From contig NZ_CP072852.1 of the NCBI RefSeq assembly GCF_017948265.1, positions 2,232,001 to 2,296,000 on the forward strand: 64,000 nucleotides of DNA, written 5' to 3'. Position 1 is the first letter of the stretch. Each line of letters begins with the position of its first letter. This DNA comes from Rhodoferax sp. PAMC 29310. Lineage in GTDB: Bacteria > Pseudomonadota > Gammaproteobacteria > Burkholderiales > Burkholderiaceae_C. The notes beneath the pieces were generated by a model. It did no database searches. It saw only the letters and a program-made list of their open reading frames with translations, and was not told the DNA's origin. Both the position numbers and the translations under genes were made by a program. Positions 1-9,221 of this stretch are shown here, one piece after another.

Positions 1-450
1 GATCGCATCATGGGCGTGGAAACCGGTGGCTGCCCGCACACCGCCATTCGGGAAGACTGCTCCATCAACCTGGAAGCCATTGACCGCATGCTGGTGGAGC
101 ACCCCAACGCCGACATCGTCTTTGTGGAGAGCGGTGGCGACAATCTGGCGGCCACCTTCAGCCCCGAGCTGAGCGACCTGACGATTTACGTGATCGACGT
201 GGCAGCGGGTGAAAAAATCCCGCGCAAAGGGGGCCCCGGCATCACCAAGAGTGACCTGTTTGTCATCAACAAGACCGACCTGGCGCCGCACGTGGGTGCC
301 AATTTGGCAGTGATGGAAGCCGACACCATTCGCATGCGCACCACGGCAAAGGGGCTTAAACCCTTTGTCATGACCAATTTGAAAACCAATTCAGGGCTGG
401 CCGAGGTCATTGCCTTTATTGAGACCAAAGGGATGATCAAAACAAGCTGA
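1..450 (+). CDS. ureG: Urease accessory GTPase UreG (5' truncated by window edge)
   Basis: This is the C-terminal 149 residues of UreG, the SIMIBI-class GTPase that drives nickel insertion into urease together with UreD/E/F in the cytoplasm. The reading frame is open from base 1 and starts before the window. Visible family signatures are [15 protein letters not shown] near the left edge, [16 protein letters not shown], and the guanine-specificity motif NKTD. The P-loop would lie upstream. The stop codon is at 448-450 and overlaps the tail of the convergent LysR remnant by about 14 bp. The rest of the urease cluster is presumably to the left. Confidence 0.95.
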   Translation, partial: DRIMGVETGGCPHTAIREDCSINLEAIDRMLVEHPNADIVFVESGGDNLAATFSPELSDLTIYVIDVAAGEKIPRKGGPGITKSDLFVINKTDLAPHVGANLAVMEADTIRMRTTAKGLKPFVMTNLKTNSGLAEVIAFIETKGMIKTS

Positions 451-1461
451 TGGAGGGTGACTCCGGCTCGTCGGAACGAGACCCTGATCGATGATGCCAA
501 CCCGACGGAGCGTCAAACTCTGTTTTCAAATGGTCTATGAACAGCCTCGCCCGGGTGGCGTGAGAACGCCCCGGTAGCCGAACTGCATGAATATCTGTCA
601 GTTGTTTGGGTGACAGAGTCGCGGCTTGCGGAAATAGCGAGATCAGACGGCCCTCGGCGATCAACTCGCCAACCAGCCAACCAGCCAACTGGCCAGATGA
701 ACAATGCCAATGCCATGCAGCGCAGCTTGCAGAAGACTTTCAGTATCGTCCGACTGAAAGCTGCCACGTACCGGCAATGGCGAGCCTCCAAGCGTGCCTG
801 CAAAGCTCCACCAACCGGCTGGCAACGGCGGGGTTGCGATGGTCAGGCAATTGTGTTTCAGCAGATTTTCCGGGGTGGCTGGCCAACCGGCACGCGCCAG
901 GTAATCTGGGCTGGCACATGCCAGGCGGCTGTATTGCGCCAACTTGGTGGCCACCAGATCGCTGTCAGGCAGTTTTCCAATGCGAATCGCCACATCAATC
1001 CTGCGCTCGGCCAAATCCACCAAATCGTCACTTAAGTGCAGATTGAGCTGAATTTGAGGGTACAACTGGAGAAACCGCATCGCCGCTGGCACCACATGGC
1101 GTCGGCCAAAGCCCGAAGGGGCAGTCACCGTCAGCAGGCCATGGGGATCTGTTTGCAACGCCGATAACTCCGCTTTCACACCCTCCAGGTCACTGACCAT
1201 TTGCAAGGCACTGACCCGAAATTTCTCGCCCGCGTCAGTCAGCAAGAGCTGTCGAGAACTGCGATGAAACAGGCGCACCCCCAACTCGGCCTCCAGCCCA
1301 TCAATTCGCCGTGTGACCGAAGAGACGGCCATGGTCCGTTCCCAGGCCACCTTTGATAAGGTTCCGGATTCCGCGACCGCCAAAAACATCTTCATCGCAT
1401 CCAACATGCTGGTCATGCTGGTCATGCTGGTCATGCTGGTCATGCTGGTCATGCTGGTCAT
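437..1461 (-). pseudogene. LysR-family transcriptional regulator, frameshifted by an 8-bp tandem duplication
   Basis: The N-terminal winged HTH (MLDAMKMFLAVAESG..., SSVTRRIDGLEAELGVRLFHR) and the effector domain of a LysR regulator are clear. The main frame stops at 661 after ASWLVGWLAS. Removing one copy of the 8-bp unit gccaacca (668-675 and 676-683, with a partial third copy at 684) joins it to a second frame. That frame reads WLVGELIAEGRLISLFP and then the usual LysR C-terminus RARLFIDHL, ending at 437. So the gene is broken by a simple slippage. The start is also repeated: six 9-bp units (1405-1458) add MTS copies before the original MLDAMK start at 1407. The gene is divergent from the metallo-beta-lactamase-fold gene at 1622, its likely target when intact. 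Confidence 0.85.
668..689. repeat. 8-bp tandem duplication (gccaacca) breaking LysR
   Basis: Two perfect copies of gccaacca (668-675, 676-683) are followed by gccaac. Because 8 is not a multiple of 3, copy number decides whether the LysR frame is open. With one copy the frame reads through to a normal C-terminus. Confidence 0.9.
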
Positions 1462-1464
1462 GCT
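1405..1464. repeat. 9-bp tandem repeat (catgctggt) across the LysR start
   Basis: Six perfect copies of catgctggt run from 1405 to 1458, followed by a partial seventh (catgct). On the minus strand each unit supplies an ATG in the LysR frame, giving Met-Thr-Ser repeats. Copy-number change keeps the frame but moves the first ATG relative to the upstream AAGG ribosome site. Confidence 0.95.
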
Positions 1465-1621
1465 ACCTTATTGAGAAATTTGCAAAGATAGATTGCATAT
1501 TTCATTATTGTTGCGCCACATGAAAAACTCCACAATCCATCTCGACGGAGCGCTTACTCGCCGTGAATACCCCCCACCAGGCGCTCTCCCATCCCGCTTT
1601 TCATTTCCCTGGAGACATCCC

Positions 1622-2596
1622 ATGAAGTCCGCCCCTCTGACCTCTCTGCCCCGCGCCTTGGCGATGGCAATAACACTGACCTGCGCCAGCCTGGGCACTT
1701 CCGCTGTTTTTGCTGCGGCGCCCATGGCAAAAACCCCAGCCCCCGGCTACTTTCGAATCATGTTGGGCGATTTTGAGGTCACAGCACTGAGCGATGGCAC
1801 TGTTGATCTTCCGGTGGACCAGCTGCTCTCCGAAAAACCAGGCATGACAAAGGCAGCTCTGGGGAAATCATTTCTCAAGGCCCCGCTGGAGACATCAGTG
1901 AACGCCTACTTGGTCAACACCGGGAGCAAACTGGTACTGATTGACGCAGGCGCAGGGAGCCTGTTTGGCCCTACGTTGGGAAAATTGACGCAAAACCTCA
2001 AGGCGTCAGGCTACGAGCCTGCCCAAGTGGATGAAATCTATCTGACCCACATGCACCCCGATCACGTCGGCGGCATGGTCGGCGCCGGCGCACTCGCTTT
2101 CCCGAACGCCATCGTGCGCTCCGATCAAGCCGACGCGGACCTCTGGCTCAGCCAAACCGAGCTGAATAAGGCTCCCGAAGGTGGCAAAGGATTTTTCCAA
2201 GGGGCAATGGCCTCATTAAACCCCTATGTGGACGCCCAAGAATACCGGCCATTCACGGGCAACGTCTCTTTGATGCAGGGCATCACCGCCATACCGACCC
2301 ACGGCCATACCCCTGGCCACACGGCCTACTTAGTCGAAAGCCAGGGTCAAAAACTGATGGTGGTGGGTGATTTGATTCATGTGACGGCCGTCCAACTGGA
2401 CAAACCCGCCGTCACTATCGCCTTCGACACCGACCCCAAAGCAGCGATGACGGCCCGCAGTCGGGTGTTCACCCAAGCGGCCAAAAATGGCACCCTCATT
2501 GGCGCAGCCCACATCCAGTTCCCAGGACTGGGGCATTTGCACGCCACAGGTAAGTCATACCAGTGGATCCCAGTCAATTACACCCAAATGCGCTGA
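1622..2596 (+). CDS. Secreted metallo-beta-lactamase-fold hydrolase
   Basis: This 324-residue protein has an N-terminal signal peptide (hydrophobic stretch ending about AVFA-AAP, residue 32) and so is probably periplasmic. The zinc-binding motif HMHPDH lies at residues 143-148, followed by the downstream ligands THGHTPGHT, GDLIH and a late AAHIQFPGLGH. The layout is that of MBL-fold lactonase/hydrolase-like enzymes and the substrate cannot be told. The start at 1622 is chosen because GGAG sits about 8 bp upstream and the signal peptide begins there; the open frame extends to 1493. It is divergent from the damaged LysR gene, the usual arrangement for a LysR regulator and its target. Confidence 0.88.
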   Translation: MKSAPLTSLPRALAMAITLTCASLGTSAVFAAAPMAKTPAPGYFRIMLGDFEVTALSDGTVDLPVDQLLSEKPGMTKAALGKSFLKAPLETSVNAYLVNTGSKLVLIDAGAGSLFGPTLGKLTQNLKASGYEPAQVDEIYLTHMHPDHVGGMVGAGALAFPNAIVRSDQADADLWLSQTELNKAPEGGKGFFQGAMASLNPYVDAQEYRPFTGNVSLMQGITAIPTHGHTPGHTAYLVESQGQKLMVVGDLIHVTAVQLDKPAVTIAFDTDPKAAMTARSRVFTQAAKNGTLIGAAHIQFPGLGHLHATGKSYQWIPVNYTQMR

Positions 2597-2747
2597 GCTG
2601 CACCTTTACTCATCCTGCGCGCTCAGCAATGAGCGTGCAGAGCGTTGATCTTGGGGGATGCATCACGCGGCAGGCCATTCATTGCATGCGGGTCATCCAC
2701 CCCAATTCAAGCCGTTGTGAAAGGGGCGATTCAGGCATGCTGTTCTC

Positions 2748-3134
2748 CTAGGCCACCCAGGTGCCGGCAAACATGTGGGAGAGCTCGCGATTGACCCGCG
2801 CAGAGTCACCTGTGTTGAGCTCAATCAACCGGCGCAACAGGGTCAAGCTGTTGATATCAATTTCCTGGCATTCAACGCCAATGTGGGCACCCTCCAGATG
2901 CGCAATGCGCCCGGCCATGGTGATGGCGTCACCCCCTTGTGTCAGCGTCAACACCAGCCGGCATTTTTCATGCAACACCAGCGTCTGTGACGCAGGCGTT
3001 TCCACCAAGGCGCCCTTGAGCGCAATGTCCACCAAATGAACCGCCAACACGCGGTCCTCCAGATGCAACATCACCTCGGCGTCAAAGGGAATGCGGGAGT
3101 AGTGGCGCAGGTTGCTAATGGGTTTTGCCGTCAT
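2748..3134 (-). CDS. PilZ-domain protein
   Basis: This 128-residue protein is a stand-alone PilZ domain. RHYSRIPFD near the N-terminus supplies the arginines that bind cyclic di-GMP, followed by the beta-barrel part with VHLVDIALKGALVE, corresponding to the D/NxSxxG motif although the serine position is Ala. It would act as a cytoplasmic c-di-GMP receptor, possibly with weakened binding. The start at 3134 (MTAKPIS) has AAGGAGCGGCC directly upstream; the longer open frame to 3368 lacks such a site. No partner gene is adjacent. Confidence 0.82.
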   Translation of the reverse strand: MTAKPISNLRHYSRIPFDAEVMLHLEDRVLAVHLVDIALKGALVETPASQTLVLHEKCRLVLTLTQGGDAITMAGRIAHLEGAHIGVECQEIDINSLTLLRRLIELNTGDSARVNRELSHMFAGTWVA

Positions 3135-3322
3135 GGCCGCTCCTTTGAGGCAGCACGCGTGCTGCGATATGGTGGCTTCAAGGGTATGACGGATGGGGCG
3201 AAAGCGCAACTCGTACGTCATGAATCTGCTGCGGGGGGCCAAAAAACGTTGCTGCCAAGGAAGCCCATTCTGCGAGAGGGTGGCTATGACGCAATCGAAA
3301 CCTGCGACTTTCAATCCGCTAT

Positions 3323-3336
3323 GTGCGTCAGCGCAC
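3323..3336. promoter_or_regulatory. GTGCG-N4-CGCAC dyad upstream of the BON gene
   Basis: Perfect 5-4-5 inverted repeat (gtgcg tcag cgcac). The same dyad occurs at 8767, 8876 (one mismatch) and 9587, each upstream of a gene of this block. The half-site spacing resembles that of Fnr-type dyads. Confidence 0.6.
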
Positions 3337-3404
3337 CGACTGGCACAGCGCCTTTTTTTATAGTCCACAGGTCAGTTCCATTCATTTTTCTACTGGAGAT
3401 TTCT

Positions 3405-3719
3405 ATGTTCATTCGTCGCACACTTGCCATTGTTATTACCGCCGTCGTCATGGTCACAGCGACGGGCTGTGCCGTTCAACGCGGCCAGGAAACCGTGGGG
3501 GCCTATGTCGATGACACCGGCATCACCACACTGATCAAGTCGCGCTTCATCGAAAACAAACAGGTGGATGCGTTGTCAATCAAAGTCGAAACCCTGAATG
3601 GCACCGTCATACTGTCCGGCTTTGCCAAGAACGCTGAAGAGCGTGCCACAGCGGAGACCATTGCACGTGGCGTCAAAGGCGTCGTTTCGGTTCGGAACGA
3701 AGTCACCGTTCGTCCCTGA
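3405..3719 (+). CDS. BON-domain lipoprotein
   Basis: This 104-residue protein has a lipoprotein signal (MFIRRTLAIVITAVVMVTATGC, lipobox Cys at residue 22) followed by one BON domain (DDTGITTLIKSRF..., VETLNGTVILSGF, VKGVVSVRNEV). BON proteins of the OsmY type sit in the periplasm or outer membrane and are linked to osmotic and envelope stress. ACTGGAGATTTCT precedes the ATG at 3405. A GTGCG-N4-CGCAC dyad lies 69-82 bp upstream (3323-3336) and the gene ends in a strong terminator. It probably belongs to the same stress regulon as the small genes at 9.0-9.8 kb. Confidence 0.9.
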   Translation: MFIRRTLAIVITAVVMVTATGCAVQRGQETVGAYVDDTGITTLIKSRFIENKQVDALSIKVETLNGTVILSGFAKNAEERATAETIARGVKGVVSVRNEVTVRP

Positions 3720-3725
3720 TCCATA

Positions 3726-3762
3726 GAGCCTCAAAGTTCATGTGAGTTTTTGAGGCTCTTTT
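3726..3762 (+). terminator. Rho-independent terminator after the BON gene
   Basis: The arms gagcctcaaa (3726-3735) and tttgaggctc (3749-3758) form a 10-bp stem with a 13-nt loop, followed by TTTT. Confidence 0.85.
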
Positions 3763-3849
3763 GACCAGCACGGCGAGGTCATGGCCAAGCGCTCGTCGGG
3801 TCATCGCTCCGATGCCCGTCGGGCCGCTGTCAACTCGAAAGCAGCCGAC

Positions 3850-4584
3850 TCAGTAGTGCGGGCCCTGTTGCACATCGGTCAACAGTCGCCCCAATTCCTT
3901 CTTGACCACACCGTAGCATTCGCAGGCATGCGTCGCTAGTCCCGCTCTGTCCAGTACGGCAATGTGGCCTCGGCGGTAGCGTATATAGCCCGCCGTCTGC
4001 AAGCTACCCGCCGCTTCGGTCACACTTTCGCGGCGTACCCCTAACATGCTGGCCACCAATTCCTGCGTCATGACCAGTTCGCGTGCTGGCATTCGGTCCA
4101 TGGTCAACAACAACCACCCACACAGTTGCTGCTCGACTGAGTGGTAGCGATTGCACACGGCCGATTGGCTCATTTGCGTCATCAGGGCCTGGGTGTAGCG
4201 CAACAACAAACGCTGTAGCGCACCTGCCCGGTTGAATTCCGTCTGCAACAGATGGCGGTCAAGCCGGTAGGCATGGCCTGCCGTTTGGACCACGGCCGAG
4301 CTGGGTGTGGTGTCCCCGCCCATGAACAGGGAAACGCCCACGACCCCCTCGTTGCCTACGCCCGCCGTTTCGGCCGATGCGCCTGTTGCGGTGACGTAGT
4401 GCAGCGAGACGATGGACGTGGTGGGGAAATAGACGTGTCGCAACTGGGTACCGGGTTCGTACAGCATGTGGCCCAGCGGCATGGGAACCAGTTCCAGTTC
4501 ATTGGAAAAGGTGGCGAAGTCTGCGTCAGGCAGTGCCGCCAGCAAATGATTTTGGCGGGGCGTGTGAAGTTGCGGGGTGGTCAT
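3850..4584 (-). CDS. Crp/Fnr-family transcriptional regulator
   Basis: This 244-residue protein has an N-terminal cyclic-nucleotide-binding-like beta-roll (PLGHMLYEPGTQLRHVYFP, then GNEGVVGVSLFMGG). A dimerisation helix and a C-terminal Crp-type winged helix follow; the recognition region is TQELVASMLGVRRESVTEAA. No Fnr-type cysteine cluster is seen. The start at 4584 (MTTPQLHTP) follows the stop of the response-regulator gene by 16 bp, so kinase, regulator and this protein form one minus-strand operon. It is a good candidate to bind the GTGCG-N4-CGCAC dyads found upstream of neighbouring stress genes; that link is inferred. Confidence 0.88.
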   Translation of the reverse strand: MTTPQLHTPRQNHLLAALPDADFATFSNELELVPMPLGHMLYEPGTQLRHVYFPTTSIVSLHYVTATGASAETAGVGNEGVVGVSLFMGGDTTPSSAVVQTAGHAYRLDRHLLQTEFNRAGALQRLLLRYTQALMTQMSQSAVCNRYHSVEQQLCGWLLLTMDRMPARELVMTQELVASMLGVRRESVTEAAGSLQTAGYIRYRRGHIAVLDRAGLATHACECYGVVKKELGRLLTDVQQGPHY

Positions 4585-4600
4585 ACCGTGAATTCCTGCT

Positions 4601-5407
4601 TCAAGTTGCATCCAGCACTTCGACGCCAATGCCGCGGTAACCCAGAAACCGGCCATTCGCGCTGAACATGGGCTCGCCACTGACCTTGAACTTCTTCCGG
4701 GTGCTATCGGCATTGACCCGATGAAAGGCAAAGTCTAAAAACGGTTCCCGCGCGGCGATGGTGGTACGCAAGGCCTCGCGTTCTGTCTCGTCCCAGGCAT
4801 CCGCCGACGCCACTGCGCCCTCCGCCTGGAAACCCAACATCTCCAGCACCGGGCCCGACACTTTGGTAAACACGCCGTTTTCGTCCTGCTCCCAATACCA
4901 GTCGGAAGCCAGTTCGGTCAGGCTGCGGTAGCGGGCCTCGCTCTCTCGCAGTTCCGCCGTGCGCTCCAGCACGGTTTGTTCCAGAATTTTGTTGAAATCA
5001 GCCAATCGTTTGTACAACAGGCGCACTTCCAGCATGTTGTGAATGCGCGTTTTGACCTCGACCAGGTCGAACGGTTTGCTGACAAAGTCCTTGGCGCCGG
5101 CCTGCAAAGCGCGCAGCTTATGGCCCGGCTGTGCCGTGAGAACAATCACCGGAAGGTAAGCATCGGTGGTGCTGTTTTTTAGCCCCTCCATCACCTGAAA
5201 ACCATCCATCACCGGCATCTGCAGGTCGAGCAAGATCAGGTCATAGTTGTTTTGGCGGTGCAAGTCACAGACCTCTTCCGGCTTCATGGTCGAGGTGACA
5301 CCGGTGTACCCGGCGCCTTGCAGCAACTGCAACAAGAGCTGCACGTTGGCCTCTTGATCGTCCACGATCAAAATCCTGGCGCTTAATATCTCACTTGCAT
5401 CAATCAT
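4601..5407 (-). CDS. Response regulator with REC and PAS domains
   Basis: This 268-residue protein has a receiver domain at residues 10-125 with acidic pair D16-D17, phosphoacceptor D61 (LILLDLQMP) and conserved K111. A short coiled-coil (about 130-155) leads to one PAS domain that runs to the C-terminus (ending GYRGIGVEV). It has no DNA-binding or GGDEF output, so it must act through a partner. Start 5407 is chosen for AGAGGTGATTCCG just upstream. It lies 90 bp after the hybrid kinase and 16 bp before the Crp/Fnr gene. A tempting reading is that the Crp/Fnr protein supplies the output. Confidence 0.88.
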   Translation of the reverse strand: MIDASEILSARILIVDDQEANVQLLLQLLQGAGYTGVTSTMKPEEVCDLHRQNNYDLILLDLQMPVMDGFQVMEGLKNSTTDAYLPVIVLTAQPGHKLRALQAGAKDFVSKPFDLVEVKTRIHNMLEVRLLYKRLADFNKILEQTVLERTAELRESEARYRSLTELASDWYWEQDENGVFTKVSGPVLEMLGFQAEGAVASADAWDETEREALRTTIAAREPFLDFAFHRVNADSTRKKFKVSGEPMFSANGRFLGYRGIGVEVLDAT

Positions 5408-5496
5408 CGGAATCACCTCTTGTATCTTTAGGTAGGGCGCATCGACGCGGTCTGGGTGTTCGCGTGCTCTGATCTGCCAATGGGTTGTCGAATCGA

Positions 5497-8400
5497 TTAC
5501 TCCAAAGTGTCTGCCGCCAGCGCCAAACACTCGTCCAGCGCCAGCATGAACTCAGCGATCTTGATGGGCTTGGTCAGGTAGCGGTAAAACCCGGCGTCCA
5601 TGCCCCGTTCGATGTCGTGCGGCATCGCATTGGCGCTCAGCGCCAACACCGGAATATGGCAGGTAGCCGGGTCCTCGCGCAACAGCCCCAAGGCCTGCAA
5701 CCCGGTGATCCCGGGCAAATTGATGTCCATCAAAATCACATCTGGCAGGTGAGCGCGGGCCAGTGCCATGCCGCGCAGACCATCTTCAGCCCCAAGCAGG
5801 CGCATGTCGGAGCGGCGGGCGATGAGTTGCGCGACCAACTCCATATTGGCCTTGTTGTCTTCCACATACAACAAGGTTCGCCGGGCCACACCGTCCCCAC
5901 CCAGCGCAATGGGGGTCAAAGAGACCGGCTCGGCGTCCAGCACCAGTGAATGAGGTGCGGCCAAGTTGAGCTCAAACCAGAACTCACTGCCCACCCCCAC
6001 GGTACTCACAGCGCCGATGGTGCCACCCATCAGCTCCACCAGTCGCTTGCTCACCACCAGGCCGATGCCGGTGCCCTCTTCGCCACTGTCTTCCTGGCCC
6101 AAGCGGTTGAATGGTTGAAACAGTTGCGACAACTTTTGCTCGGATAAACCCTCCCCTGTGTCCCGCACGCTGATGTGCAGGCGGTCCTGATCGGTGATAC
6201 GCCAAGTCACATCCACGGCACCGTCGGTGCGGTTGTACTTGATGGCGTTGCTCAACAGATTGACGAGAACCTGCTTGACGCGGGTGCTGTCGGCATCCAC
6301 AAAACAGGGGTTGCTGAAGGTCGGAAACCGCATCTGAATCCCGCGGTTATTGGCCTGCGGCTCAATCATGCTCTGGCAATCTTGAAGCACTTCGGGCAGT
6401 GAAACGGGCTCCATCGACATTAAGAGCCGGCCCGACTCGATCAGCGCCAGATCCAGAATTTCATTGATCAACTCCAACAGGTACCACCCCGCCTTGAGAA
6501 TTTGCTCAATGCTGGCGGACTGGGCCAGGGTGGGGGCAGGCAGGTCGGACTCAATCAGTTGCCCAAAGCCCAAAATGGCATTGAGGGGCGAGCGCAGTTC
6601 ATGGCTCATGCTGGACAAAAAGTCTGACTTGGCCTGGTTGGCTTTGTCGGCAGCGGTTCGGGCGGCCTCCAGTTCCGTATTCTTGACTTGCAGGGCCCGA
6701 TCCAGCCTGGCACGCTCGGCCTCAACCACCTTGCGGGCGGTGTTGTCGGTGCCAATGTGCAAGTAGCCAATGATGGTGTGGTCGTCGCCGCGCAGCGCCG
6801 TGACCGACACCATGGCCGGGAAACGGCTGCCGTCCTTGCGGATGTAGGTCAGCTCGTAAATATCTTCCATCGCGCGGGCGGCCTTGAACACCAGCGCCTC
6901 GAAGCCCGGGGCGATCTCGGTGCCCAGCTCGGCGCTGAGCGCCTGGGCGCGGGCGATGATCTCCTGGGGGTCAGAAATTTCCGCTGGTGTGACCTTGTCC
7001 ATCACATCGAGTGCGGCGTAGCCCAACATGCGCTCGGCGCCCACGTTGAAAATCTGGATCACGCCTTTGGCATCGGTTGCGATGCTGGAGAAGTTGGCGC
7101 TATTGAAAATGGCGTTTTGCAAGGCGCCAGCCTTGCGCAGTGCTTCTTCGGCTTGTTTCCTGGCACTGATGTCGCGCAAGATACCGGTGAAGTAACGTTC
7201 TGCGCCCAGCACCATTTCGCTGACCGTAATCTCCAGTGGAAAGCGACTTCCGTCTTTTCGAACGCCCACCACCTCGCGACCCAGTCCAACCGTTCTCGCC
7301 TCATCACTCACGCCGTAGTGCTCAAGTGAGACATTGTGTTGTTCCTGGTCCAACTCGGGTATCAGCAAGCCAAAACCCTTGCCATTGAGCTCGGCGGCGC
7401 TGTAGCCAAACAGGTGTTCAATGGCCGGATTGGCAGACTCCATGATCCCGCCGTCTGCATGCAGCGTCACGATACCGTCGCTCACCGTGTTGAGAACGGT
7501 CTGCACCCGCGCAGCGCTGTCGCGCACTGTTTGCTGTGCCGCATATTCGTCCGTCACATTGCGAAACACCAGAACGGCTCCCACCACCTGCGTGTCCGCA
7601 TCGCGAATCGGTGCGCAACTGTCGGCAATATCGAACTCGCGCCCATCACGGGCAATCAACACCGTGTGGCTAGCCAGCCCCTGCACCGTGCCATGCGCCA
7701 GGGCATTGGCCACCGGGAGGTTCGCCACCTTGCGAGTCTCCCTGTTAACGATACAAAAAACCTCGTCGATGGGCCGCCCCAACGCCTGGGCATGGGTCCA
7801 GCCGGTCAAGTCCTCGGCCACACGGTTCAACAGTGTCACGCAAGCTGCCGCATCGGTGGCAATCACGCCGTCGCCAATGGAGCTCAGTGTGATGGCCAGT
7901 TTTTGCTCACTGTTTTGCAGAATCCGGTTGGCCTCCAGCAAACGCAAATTTGTGAGTGTTTGAGCCGCAAGCAAGTGCTGGGTTTCACCTTCGGCCCGGC
8001 TTTCGAGTCTTTTTTTCGTCGCACGAATACTGGCATAGGCGAACCAAAGGACCAACACCAAGGCCATGGCAGAGAGGCCAACAATGAGGAGAAACAGCCA
8101 ACGAATCCTGCCATCAAACTGCATGTCTTGCTGCGACTGGAGATCGTTCTCCACCCTGACCACTGCGCGGGCTTCCTGGCGAATCGAGGCGGTCAGGCCG
8201 GGGTCAGCGTCACTATCGGTCTTCAGCAGGGCAGTCTCACCCGCCGGACTGCGACGCAAGGTGATGCGCGTTTCCATCTCCGCCAGTTTGGCCCGCAGCA
8301 GGGGTTCGATGGTGTCGACGTGCGACTGCACCGGGCGGTCAGTGCTCAGCGCGCGCAAGGTATGAGAGCTGGGCAGCAGGGTGTCGCGCACCGCCAGATA

Positions 8401-8631
8401 CCGATTCAGGTAGGTGTCGTCACCCGTCTGTGCATAGCGGCGCTCGCTGGTTTCGGCATTCAGCAGCGATGCGATCAGGTCTTGCATCGCGGAAATGACG
8501 ACGCGGGAATCTTTGCGGTGCTCAGCGGCGCTCTCAATCTGTCGGAACGACCAGACGGTGACGGCCACCCCAACGAGCAACAGCAGCACGAGCGAGCCCA
8601 ACCAAAGAATTGTTTTACGGGTTGTTTTCAA
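5497..8631 (-). CDS. Hybrid sensor histidine kinase (CHASE3, multi-PAS, HisKA, HATPase, REC)
   Basis: This 1044-residue membrane kinase has TM1 at about 8-28 and TM2 at about 178-200. These enclose a CHASE3-like sensor (MQDLIASLLNAETSERRYAQTG). Three PAS domains follow (about 240-360, 370-480 and 490-620). The HisKA helix carries phospho-accepting H677 in SHELRSPLNAILGF. The HATPase domain has N and G boxes (NLLSNAIKYN, DTGEGLS, GTGIGL), and a C-terminal receiver has D969 (VILMDINLPG). It likely autophosphorylates and relays to its own receiver and to the downstream REC-PAS protein. A dyad motif lies 136-149 bp upstream of the start (8767-8780). Confidence 0.93.
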   Translation of the reverse strand: MKTTRKTILWLGSLVLLLLVGVAVTVWSFRQIESAAEHRKDSRVVISAMQDLIASLLNAETSERRYAQTGDDTYLNRYLAVRDTLLPSSHTLRALSTDRPVQSHVDTIEPLLRAKLAEMETRITLRRSPAGETALLKTDSDADPGLTASIRQEARAVVRVENDLQSQQDMQFDGRIRWLFLLIVGLSAMALVLVLWFAYASIRATKKRLESRAEGETQHLLAAQTLTNLRLLEANRILQNSEQKLAITLSSIGDGVIATDAAACVTLLNRVAEDLTGWTHAQALGRPIDEVFCIVNRETRKVANLPVANALAHGTVQGLASHTVLIARDGREFDIADSCAPIRDADTQVVGAVLVFRNVTDEYAAQQTVRDSAARVQTVLNTVSDGIVTLHADGGIMESANPAIEHLFGYSAAELNGKGFGLLIPELDQEQHNVSLEHYGVSDEARTVGLGREVVGVRKDGSRFPLEITVSEMVLGAERYFTGILRDISARKQAEEALRKAGALQNAIFNSANFSSIATDAKGVIQIFNVGAERMLGYAALDVMDKVTPAEISDPQEIIARAQALSAELGTEIAPGFEALVFKAARAMEDIYELTYIRKDGSRFPAMVSVTALRGDDHTIIGYLHIGTDNTARKVVEAERARLDRALQVKNTELEAARTAADKANQAKSDFLSSMSHELRSPLNAILGFGQLIESDLPAPTLAQSASIEQILKAGWYLLELINEILDLALIESGRLLMSMEPVSLPEVLQDCQSMIEPQANNRGIQMRFPTFSNPCFVDADSTRVKQVLVNLLSNAIKYNRTDGAVDVTWRITDQDRLHISVRDTGEGLSEQKLSQLFQPFNRLGQEDSGEEGTGIGLVVSKRLVELMGGTIGAVSTVGVGSEFWFELNLAAPHSLVLDAEPVSLTPIALGGDGVARRTLLYVEDNKANMELVAQLIARRSDMRLLGAEDGLRGMALARAHLPDVILMDINLPGITGLQALGLLREDPATCHIPVLALSANAMPHDIERGMDAGFYRYLTKPIKIAEFMLALDECLALAADTLE

Positions 8632-8991
8632 GGAGTGGTGGCTTTCGGGTGGAGCGTGTGCGTCGCCACGTACACGCCTATTGGGTGTGCAATCGGAAAC
8701 GTCGTGGACAAGTGGCCCTGGCTGCTATGGCCCGTGCACTTTAGGCCAGCGAAACATGCCGCGTCTGTGCGGTGGCGCACGCAGCGTTCTTTACATGACA
8801 AAGTTTCCTCCAGCGCAGACTCAACAAGCGCAGTTAGATCACCTTTTGATAGCAACAAAAATACCAGCCGGTTCTGTGTGCCAGCGCACCGAACTTTTTG
8901 TGACTTGTCATCACAATGAACTTTCATCCGTGACAGGGCGTCACCGCACTGCACGGTTTGTTGTTGGCCCCACTATTCGGAGATATTTATA
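8632..8991. promoter_or_regulatory. Divergent intergenic region with two dyad motifs
   Basis: No credible gene is seen in these 360 bp between the kinase (minus) and the glycine-zipper lipoprotein (plus). The region holds a perfect GTGCG-N4-CGCAC dyad at 8767-8780 and a one-mismatch copy at 8876-8889. The second is about 103-116 bp upstream of the lipoprotein start. Confidence 0.6.
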
Positions 8992-9213
8992 ATGAAATTC
9001 AATAACAGGATGTTCGCCTACGTTCCAGCGTTGGCGCTGGTGTCGGTTCTGGGCGCATGCGCTGGCATGACCCAACAGGAAAAAGGCACGGCCACGGGTG
9101 CTGCAGTTGGCGGCGCAGCGGGTGCCCTACTCGGTGGCGGCGTGCTGGGCACCGCAGCAGGCGCTGCGGTGGGCGGCGTGGTTGGCCATGAGGTCACCAA
9201 GCCGAAGAAGTAA
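8992..9213 (+). CDS. Small glycine-zipper lipoprotein
   Basis: This 73-residue protein has a lipoprotein signal with lipobox VLGAC (Cys at residue 23). The rest is a glycine/alanine zipper (GAAVGGAAGALLGGGVLGTAAGAAVGG, split by periodic Gly) of the 17-kDa-antigen/Rick_17kDa type that inserts in or spans the outer membrane. The C-terminus is short and basic (VTKPKK). A dyad motif lies upstream and a 56-bp perfect palindrome follows directly. It probably belongs to the envelope-stress set with the BON and CsbD-like genes. Confidence 0.85.
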   Translation: MKFNNRMFAYVPALALVSVLGACAGMTQQEKGTATGAAVGGAAGALLGGGVLGTAAGAAVGGVVGHEVTKPKK

Positions 9214-9221
9214 CTGAGCCG

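Noticed and set aside
7336..8919. 527-codon plus-strand open frame opposite the histidine kinase
   Set aside because: The minus-strand kinase has clear CHASE3, PAS, HisKA and REC motifs. The plus-strand translation is Cys/His/Gln-rich with no motif, a usual shadow in GC-rich DNA.
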